Below are positions 57,018 through 64,000 of a stretch of DNA of 64,000 nt, in pieces. The position numbers were made by a program, and so were the translations under genes. Source of the stretch: Aaosphaeria pasadenensis. Lineage: Eukaryota; Ascomycota; Dothideomycetes; Pleosporales. How positions within the stretch are numbered: position 1 is the first letter of the stretch; every line of letters begins with the position of its first letter. The stretch spans positions 186,001-250,000 of the forward strand of contig JAKLMB010000037.1 of NCBI GenBank assembly GCA_022813625.1. The letters are read 5' to 3'. The notes under the pieces are model-generated. The model worked only from the letters and a program-made list of their open reading frames with translations. It ran no database searches and was not told the DNA's origin.

Positions 57018-59015
57018 TCAATCCACCTTGATGGATCGGTAGATCTTGATGACGAACATCCAGCTTGCGAAGAATCCGATAGTGCCTGTGAGAATAGAGA
57101 TTAGCGTGATTCGTGGTACAAGTGAGGATAGAGACGACTTACCAGTAAGAACGAAGAACAACAAACTCAATAACAAACTATAACCCAGATACAGAACGCC
57201 CGAAGTCCAGCTGCCGAAGCTCACGTCCTTGGCCCAGTACAGCAGGGCGCTGGCAAACACATAGAAGGCGCTGGCACCTGCGGTGAAGAAGCTGCGCCAT
57301 TGCCAATGATAGTTTTCGGCGCACAGCAGGAAGTAGATCATCAGGACGGTGACGGCGGCGCTGGTCATGATCATCAGCCCGTAGCAGATGAACAGGAAGC
57401 CAAACATGTAGTACACCTTCGAGAACCAGATGGATTTGAGGATGAAGTACAACTCGACGAAGATGGCGCCAAAGGGGAGCACACCGGCGAGCGCCATCGA
57501 TGGGAATGGGCGCAGGTAACCGACTGCGGGAGGGATCTGGCGGGGGATTTGGTTCGTCCGCGTTGGTGCTTCGATCACGGGCTGCTTGAATCCGAACCAG
57601 GAACCTGCCAGACTGAGCGGCACGCTGATGACGAACCAGATGATGACCAGGATCAACATCGTCGTGAACGGAACGGCTCCGGAGGCGCCACGACCCCAGA
57701 CGAATAGATTAAGCAGGAAGAAGGTCGCGAAGACGATGACGGGGAGGGCGAATGGCGTGTAGAAGAAGCAGAGCTTCCAGGACTCGCCGTTGAAGAACTT
57801 GTAGACGCGGGACGATACATAACCACCGATGAAGCCGAACAGAGTGTAGAACACAATCACGACGGTGCCCAAGGCTCCACGGTTGCTGGGTGAGAGGAAG
57901 CCGAGGAGGGCGAATGCAATGGTCAGACCCGCCATCATGAACAGCTGTGCGCCGTTGCCAATCAGGACGGAAAGGAGGAGAGGGTTCTTTGGGGTACGGA
58001 AGACATCGCCGTGGACGAGCTTCCAGCCCGAATCCTCCTGGATGTCGTCGCCAGCGCCGCCGGTCTCACCGAAATCGTCCAGGGCAAGCTGGTCGAGACG
58101 GTTGTACCGGGCAATGTCCTTCTTCAGCGTGCGCACAAGGATGGTGCTCACCATTCCGATCAGGAAGACCACGATCACGGCAGAGTTGACGAGCGAGAAC
58201 CAATGAATCTTGGGGTCGTAGACGTGCAGATACTTGTCCCATCGGGTCGCAAAGGGCGTCGAATTCTCACGCCAATAGACGCTGTAGGTGAACGTAACCT
58301 TAGTCTCCGCATTCTCGTCCAATGCCACGGCCGCAGCGGTGTCGCCGCATTCCGCTCGTCCTTCCTCGATGTATCGCGATTCCTTTAGGGAGAACGGCAC
58401 GACCAAAACGCCGACTACACGGAATTGGTCAGGGCCAGCCTTGTGGAAATCGACGTAAATGTCGTAGTGGTTATTGAAGTTTGGCGCCTCGCCGTCGACC
58501 GTTCCCAATGCGAAGCCGGGGCTGTAGAATGGTTCGTCCGAATCCTTCTCCACGAAGACTTGCGCCGCCGGCAATCCGTCCACCAGCCAATTGAGGTCGT
58601 AGCCCTGGTAGATCCTCTGATTCACGAAGTCGGCGTCTTGCGGCGAGAAGGTCTCCTCGGGACACAGAGCCTTGCAAGTCTCGTTTATACCCATCCTGAG
58701 GTCGAAGGGACTCGTCTGTATCCGATCGCCAAAGAGGATGCTGCCAAGGCTCTCCCTAATGTATTGCGGTCCATCTTTCGGTTTGCAGAAGTGGAACGGG
58801 GGGTGGTAGTAATCGAACGAAAACACGGAGCGAAGCTTGGGATCGTTTTGCGAGTCCGCGGGAGTGAGATGGTTCACATGTAAAGGCACCGCGTCACCAT
58901 TTTTATACGACGTCGGCGCAACGCCTGGGAAGTAGAAGGCAGATGCCGGGCTGGGAACGATTGCCAGTAAAGAGGCGAGGATTGCACCGGAGGTGGATAT
59001 GTCGATTCGCCGCAT
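57018..59015 (-). CDS. Transmembrane 9 superfamily protein (nonaspanin, EMP70/TMN type)
   Basis: Exons on the minus strand: 57143..59015 and 57018..57085; 646 residues. The 57-bp intron is a multiple of three with no stop, so a plain reading misses it. GTAAGT and the family sequence VLTGTIGFFASWMFV show it is real. A signal peptide (LASLLAIVPSPASA) is followed by the lumenal domain FYFPGVAPTSYKNGDAVPLHVN...YYHPPFHFCKP, then nine membrane helices. The tail KIYRSIKVD carries the KxD/E-type signal for Golgi retention and COPI binding. Nonaspanins act in endosomal/Golgi sorting, cell adhesion and sorting of Gly-rich transmembrane domains. The start is the ATG at 59015. Confidence 0.93.
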   Translation of the reverse strand: MRRIDISTSGAILASLLAIVPSPASAFYFPGVAPTSYKNGDAVPLHVNHLTPADSQNDPKLRSVFSFDYYHPPFHFCKPKDGPQYIRESLGSILFGDRIQTSPFDLRMGINETCKALCPEETFSPQDADFVNQRIYQGYDLNWLVDGLPAAQVFVEKDSDEPFYSPGFALGTVDGEAPNFNNHYDIYVDFHKAGPDQFRVVGVLVVPFSLKESRYIEEGRAECGDTAAAVALDENAETKVTFTYSVYWRENSTPFATRWDKYLHVYDPKIHWFSLVNSAVIVVFLIGMVSTILVRTLKKDIARYNRLDQLALDDFGETGGAGDDIQEDSGWKLVHGDVFRTPKNPLLLSVLIGNGAQLFMMAGLTIAFALLGFLSPSNRGALGTVVIVFYTLFGFIGGYVSSRVYKFFNGESWKLCFFYTPFALPVIVFATFFLLNLFVWGRGASGAVPFTTMLILVIIWFVISVPLSLAGSWFGFKQPVIEAPTRTNQIPRQIPPAVGYLRPFPSMALAGVLPFGAIFVELYFILKSIWFSKVYYMFGFLFICYGLMIMTSAAVTVLMIYFLLCAENYHWQWRSFFTAGASAFYVFASALLYWAKDVSFGSWTSGVLYLGYSLLLSLLFFVLTGKSSLSSLVPRITLISILTGTIGFFASWMFVIKIYRSIKVD

Positions 59016-59892
59016 GATGTGGCGTGGAGCGTAGAGCTAATGGCCGGAGGTAGAGGTAGGTGGATCAAGTAGAAAGTGCTGCAGCAAGGTGTACATTGTC
59101 AGCCCAGGCTCCCACTGCAGGAACCAAGCAGGGAGCTTACCTACGAGTACTTGGAGCCCTGCAGGGCGTTGGGGAAGAAGCTTATCGGATTTTGATGGAA
59201 GAGACCATGCAGGTGGAATGTGGTAGATGTTGATGGCAGGGTGTATTCTTGTTCCAGCAAGAGAGTCGAGGTGGCGGGCGATGACGAAGTGTTGGTGTTG
59301 TTTGGAGAGGAAGTGTTTAAGGTTAAGGTTGAATGAATTAAAGTCCAAGTTGCCTCTTCCGCCTCGCGTCCACCCTCTGCTCTTACGTCTTTCGGAGGTT
59401 ACGGCGCCAAGCCACGCTTAACCATAACAAGACTTGCCGCGAAATCAACAACCAAAACAGGTGATTAAACGAAAGGATTATCTGCGCAATAGAGGGCGGA
59501 GTAGAATGATGGCATATGTAATTTGAACAGAGAGGAATTTGCGGCCGTATCTGAGAAGAGGCATAGCTCTCTTTTCTATATACATGGGTTTACGAGCCTA
59601 TTAGCACTACCAATGTTCAATTACACGAACGTGAAATACACACGAAACCGCAACATCAATACTTCAGTCATTTGTGATACTCTTGATATTCATTTCATTG
59701 CCCCGCGTCTCTTTATTTACACCATACCATGGATATGCCGTGAGCGCCGAAGCGAAATCGGACCAGACCTCCCCGCGGACATGCGGCCTGCGTACATGCC
59801 AAAGAAAAACCAATCCATGCGCTGTTGATATCAAAGAATCCAGAGAACACCGACCAAAGTACAAGACAAGCCATGAGCAACGCAGTCCTCCC
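59016..59892. other. Intergenic region, EMP70-type promoter to NCS1 3' end
   Basis: 877 bp. Pyrimidine-rich on the minus strand near the EMP70-type start. No gene seen. Confidence 0.45.
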
Positions 59893-61281
59893 TCATACCA
59901 GACCGTCGTACAGTGACAGTGCCGACACAATGGTTTCGTCGCGCTTGGAGCCCTCCTTGAACTCGGCCATGTCCAGACTGCCGTTCTCGTCCTTGTCCAT
60001 CATCCTGAAGATCTTGCGCACGCGCTTCTCGGGCGTATCCTCGTCTTCTGGGAGCTTGACCATGGAGCCGACCTAGTTAGTAGAACATGTCAATAAGGGC
60101 ACGTGGGAAGGCAGATTTGAAGCAACATCGAAACACCACCTACCATCTTGTAAATAGCTTCCACGATGGCGAGCATCTCCTCGTAGCTGATCTTGCCGTC
60201 ACCGTCTATGTCGTAAAGTTGGAACGCCCAGTCGAGCTTGTCCTCCATCTTTCCTCGGCTGGTGACGCTGAGAGCGCAGATGAACTCCTTAAAGTCTATC
60301 GTGCCTGACTTGTCGGCGTCAAAGACATTGAACACGTAATCTGCGAATGACGACGGATCTCCAAACGGAAAGAATTGCTTGTAAATCTTCTGGAACTCCT
60401 CCTTGGTGAGCATGCCAGATGGGCAGTCCTTCAGGAAACCTGGTCCGGTTAGCGTCCAGCCAATCTGCTGTCTCCCTTCCTGGCCGCACCTTTATACCAT
60501 TGCTGCAGCTCCTTCTTGTCGAAGTGGGTCGCTTTCTGGAGGTCGGCTAGCTCCTGCTGGGAGAGCTTGCTCTGGCTGTGGTATATTATGGTTAGCGAGT
60601 GATTCTTCATAGTGAGCAGCTCCACGGGGCAACGCGTAGAGAGCTCGGTATGTAGGTTGGAAACGCCGTTGGCTAGGGCGACAGTGCGGGAAGCCTGGTA
60701 GTGGCGGTACTCGGGATCACAATGGTTGGGGATCGGAGCGTTGTGCTGGCGCGCAAAGTTGAGAGGAGGGTGTTCGTGGGCCAGCAAAGGTACTACACGA
60801 GTGCCGAGTGGGATGTGAGGATAGGTATGGCTGTTGTCTCCGTTGTTGCTGTTCCTACGGCACCACTCCTGGCTGTCGCATTCTCCGGTCTGCATTCTGG
60901 CGCATGGTTCTCTAACGAGAAGTGACAGTGTAGGTGTGGTTGTGGTGTTGTTGCGTTGTTGTGGGTGAAAATCAATGTCGCGCAGTCGGTATCGTAAAGT
61001 TTGTTTGTGGTGCAGCGAGGGGAACCAGCGATGACGCAACGCGGTTTTTGAACAGATCAGACAGGAAGATGTAATTCGGAGCGTGGTCGCGGTCCTCGAT
61101 TGAACGTGCAAAGTAGAAAAGAAGGCCAGCAACCTGGGTGGAGTCGTCCAAGGCTGAATGGAGGGTCGAAAGTGAAGGTCGAGGTTTGGTGGGTGGCGGC
61201 TACGCACGGCGGGGTCGCGACGAGGTGGGAAAGAACGAAGTGAGTGAGAAGAGAAAAAGATTGGACTTACGATTTACCCAT
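59893..61281 (-). CDS. NCS1: Neuronal calcium sensor 1 / frequenin
   Basis: Exons on the minus strand: 61271..61281 (11 nt), 60490..60575, 60144..60439 and 59893..60072; 190 residues, exactly the family length. The first coding exon is only MGKS minus one base and is followed by a 695-bp intron (60576-61270), much longer than any other here. The N-terminus MGKSQSKLSQ is a myristoylation signal. The four EF hands are DCPSGMLTKEEF (degenerate), DADKSGTIDFKEF, DIDGDGKISYEEM and DKDENGSLDMAEF. Fungal NCS1 binds calcium and activates phosphatidylinositol 4-kinase Pik1 at the Golgi, and it affects growth and calcium tolerance. The region upstream is very pyrimidine-rich on the coding strand. Confidence 0.95.
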
Positions 61282-63945
61282 GGTGCAAGCAGGCGGAGAA
61301 TGCTCAAGACAACGAGGGTCGAGTTATTTGAAAGTGAGTGGGCGGGCGGATTAGTAGGTGAGCAGGTGAGAATGTGAGTGAAGGTTGAAGTGAGAGTGAA
61401 GGTGAAGGTGAAAGTGGAGGAGAGTGAACGAGGTAGGCGGGAGAGTTTAAGGTGAGTTTAAGGTGGGATGGCTGAGAGGGTCGAGGGTCGAGGGTCGAGG
61501 CGGAGGGCGGGCTGGCTAGCTGGCGGGCGGGCGTAGGTGTGATGGGTGATGGGGTACGCAAGCGCGCTTCGTGGGGTGTGCGCGTGTGTGCAAAAAGATA
61601 AATGGGGAGGAAGATGAAGATGAAGATGTGAAGAGAAAAGAGAGAGAAAAGGTTCAGGAAGTTGAATGGGAAAAGAAGTGCTCGTAATGGTAAGAGTTGG
61701 AGTAAGAGGCGTTCCCCAGGAGAGTAAGAGGAGGAGGAATAGAGAGAGGGAGTTCCTCGTAGGTTCTCCCGTTCTGGATGGGTACGACGAGTTTATGCTG
61801 CCTTGCAGGTCGGAGAGGAGAGACAAGACACAGACGAAGCAAACACCGAAACAGGCAAAGGCAAAGACAAGTCACTGATCGCCCATCGCAAACAGTCCTA
61901 CTATCCAGCTCAAGTTTACTTTATTTCATTTCATTTCAGTCCAGTTCAAGTCCTCTAGTCCCTTCAGTTCAAGTTCAGGTCAGGTTCGTTTAGAGTTTCA
62001 TGAGGGGTGGGTGGTGGTACACTCGTATCGTACGTATCGTACCATCGCATATCGTATCTCCTGGTACTGGTACTCGAGACTGTCACTGTAACTTGGTACC
62101 ACTAGATGTACCAATACCATCCAGTACTATGTGTACACTGCGCATAACAGAGCGGGAATTGAGAAATAGGAGGACAAATGGTCAAGGGAATGGAACGGGA
62201 ATGGAAAATATCGGAAATGGAAGGTCAAGGAATCACAAGCAAAGGGACAAGTCTTGTTGATTCCCTCAACTTCTTCTTCTCCGTCTCTGCAGAGTCTACA
62301 CAGCATTATTGCCACTAATCCTCACAACTAAGGGAATATTTCCACTTCAACCAAGGCTCAAGCATTCACCTCTCAAGACTTTTTGAGGCGCAGTCAGTCC
62401 GGATATCGACCAGCCAAGAGACCAGGCAAGGCAACGATGCGGTATATATTTCATTTCGTTCCGCGGTTCTGCCCAATAAACCAAGAACCGGGATTCAAGA
62501 GTTAAATCAAGAGTACAGACAAGACAGTGGGAAGTCGAGCTGTTGAAATCTTGTCTATCCCTCTTCGACGTGACATGCATGATTGCTGTTTGCTTTTTGA
62601 TACTCCCCAAACTCTGTTACATGTCAGATACGGGTCGGACGAGTTTCAGGTCGCGAACCAGCCGCTGGTTTACCAATCCCCATCCACTATTATTACCAAA
62701 CATCGCCATCGCTCATCGCCGTTACCGTCGCCTCCCCCGTGGCCATTCGGTCGGTCCCCAGGCACCTTCGCGGTTAGTAACTTAGCATCGACAACGTCAA
62801 AAGTCCCCGTTGTATTCGGTCCGGTATCTGAAATATCTTTCCGCTTCTTCTTGGTATCCTATCCACTCTTCCAACACAAGACGCGTTTGCCCAGTTGCAG
62901 TGTTAGCAGCAGCAGTAGTACCTCGTGGCAGGAGTAAATAGCAGATCTACCTACGAGTTTAGTAATTGACGGTGTCGGGAGTTGCCAAATCGTCATCAGT
63001 TCGTCCCGCGTTAATGGCGGATCTAGGTCCTTCGACTTCAGCTCCAGCTGCTCAGCCCAGTTCGACCGACCTGGCCATCCAACCAACCAACCACCAGCTA
63101 GCCAGCCCATGTTGGTCCATCTCCACTACTACTGGTAAGTGTTGATGATGCTGATGCGTATTCGAGCAGCGTCTTTCGCCACTAGCCACGAGTACTCGTT
63201 CAATGCGTGATTGCGCACAGTACATACGAGTAAGTATCTCAGGCTGTCGTCATCGGCTATAAATAATCGGAGATACCTAGCTGTAATTGGGTATTGCAGA
63301 TGGATAAATACCCAAGAATAGTTACAATAAATCCCATCAACACTTTAAGTTCCCTTATTCTCACGCCAACGCTCTATCTCTCTGCGGACAGCAGAGACAT
63401 TCAACGGCGGTTAGACAAGTAAACGTGATGCATGCAGTTGGTAGAGTGCAATAAACAACTTTTGCTTGGAGAAGAATGGGATTGTCTCTTTGTTAAGAAA
63501 CAACAACTCCTCCGTCATTTGTTTCACAAGGATCTAGTCCCTCATGGTAATTCTTAGTTGAACCCTTCACCATAGTCCAGGAATAAGGTACGAGTAGGAA
63601 ATTTAGTTGAACCCTTGATTATAATCAGGAGTAATACGGAGTATACCTACTTGGTGAGTAGTTGAACCATAATTGGTCGCAATTCGAGGGTCTGGGGACG
63701 GGACCAGCGGGGTGGAAAGATGGTTCACTAGCAGACTGGTCTGATCACGTGCGTTCCCTCTTAACGAAGAACGAGTCCGAGACAGCTCCTCCGACCTCCA
63801 AGCTTCCACCAACCCAACAACAAAGCGTGGAACACAAACAAAAGAAACACCAGTCACCATATCACCGTTCTCTTCGGTGGCATTGTTCTCCCCCTCATCC
63901 CCGTGAAGTGTCCACCAGAAACCAATCACCACACACACGCCCGCC
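61282..63945. promoter_or_regulatory. Long divergent region, NCS1 / right-edge gene
   Basis: 2.66 kb with no supported gene. The first 400 bp are purine-rich on the plus strand (GAGTGAAGGTGAAGGTGAAAGTGG, GTCGAGG triplicated at about 61480-61500, GATGAA repeats at about 61610-61630). That gives CT-rich tracts on the NCS1 strand, a common fungal promoter trait. A CGTATCGTAC direct repeat lies at about 62024-62045. TTAGTTGAACCCTT repeats lie near 63554 and 63603. Confidence 0.45.
63554..63668. repeat. Short direct repeats TTAGTTGAACCCTT
   Basis: TTAGTTGAACCCTT occurs at 63554-63567 and 63603-63616 (49-bp spacing), each followed by a loosely similar segment. A shorter match, TAGTTGAACC, is at 63659-63668. 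They lie 280-390 bp upstream of the right-edge ATG. Confidence 0.65.
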
Positions 63946-64000
63946 ATGGACGCCGTCCTACAGTCTCACTTCGCTCGCGTCGAGTCCGCATTGAGCACCC
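63946..64000 (+). CDS. Start of a gene cut by the right edge, possibly Mediator subunit MED4
   Basis: The ATG at 63946 (context CCCGCCATGG) opens MDAVLQSHFARVESALST, which runs to the window end. The HFxRVExAL(N/S)T pattern recalls the N-terminus of fungal Mediator subunit 4 proteins. Eighteen residues are far too few to be sure, and other helical proteins could match. Confidence 0.3.
   Translation, partial: MDAVLQSHFARVESALST

Noticed and set aside
57086..57142. Continuous reading through the 3' part of the EMP70-type gene
   Set aside because: This segment is an in-frame 57-bp intron with GTAAGT; removing it gives the conserved LTGTIGFFASW.

Overview
The window is nuclear DNA from a filamentous ascomycete (Pezizomycotina). 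The evidence is many short spliceosomal introns (about 45-85 bp, GTRNGT-like donors, CTAAC/CTAAT branch sites), Zn2Cys6 regulators, a bifunctional HIS7 and fungal-type RBR, MATE and dynamin proteins. The class cannot be fixed from the sequence. I reconstructed 27 protein-coding loci, most of them multi-exon. Splice sites were set by GT/AG (twice GC/AG) signals, frame and family similarity, so exon edges are inference, not transcript data. No tRNA, rRNA, CRISPR or intact transposon was seen.

Layout. 0-2.5 kb: a C2H2 zinc-finger array gene cut by the left edge, and a SET-domain gene. 2.9-10.8 kb: a three-gene module like yeast dityrosine/isocyanide genes (DIT1-type isocyanide synthase, DIT2/CYP56-type P450, DTR1/QDR-type MFS pump). 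11.9-15.7 kb: an RBR ubiquitin ligase and a GPR1/FUN34/YaaH acetate-type transporter. 17.1-21.8 kb: a TRI12-type MFS pump and a Baeyer-Villiger-type flavin monooxygenase. 22.4-29.0 kb: housekeeping block APN1, DIM1, HIS7, IMP3. 29.0-32.4 kb: 3.4 kb with no convincing gene. 32.4-38.4 kb: Zn2Cys6 regulator, secreted nucleoside hydrolase, MATE transporter. 38.9-50.1 kb: an aromatic-ring-type cluster of extradiol dioxygenase, SDR, old-yellow-enzyme-like reductase, phenol-hydroxylase-like monooxygenase, FAH-family hydrolase and a Zn2Cys6 regulator. 50.7-53.1 kb: a dynamin-like GTPase that looks damaged, flanked by two copies of a diverged repeat. 54.2-64 kb: a third Zn2Cys6 regulator, a TM9/EMP70 protein, NCS1, and the first codons of a possible MED4 at the right edge.

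How the genes may work together. The 38.9-50.1 kb block is the most system-like. Its six genes form three divergent pairs (dioxygenase/SDR, OYE/monooxygenase, FAH hydrolase/regulator). The first two shared promoters carry the same decamer TCCGGAGTAA, and the third has TCCGGA cores including an inverted repeat. Hydroxylation, extradiol (meta) ring opening and C-C hydrolysis of the product make a chemically coherent route. This contrasts with the intradiol route usual in fungi. The substrate is unknown.

Two genes carry lesions. DIM1, essential in yeast, has a one-base excess in an A run that breaks the frame, so sequencing error is quite possible. The dynamin gene has a splice junction that cannot be kept in frame with GT-AG and an altered G4 motif.
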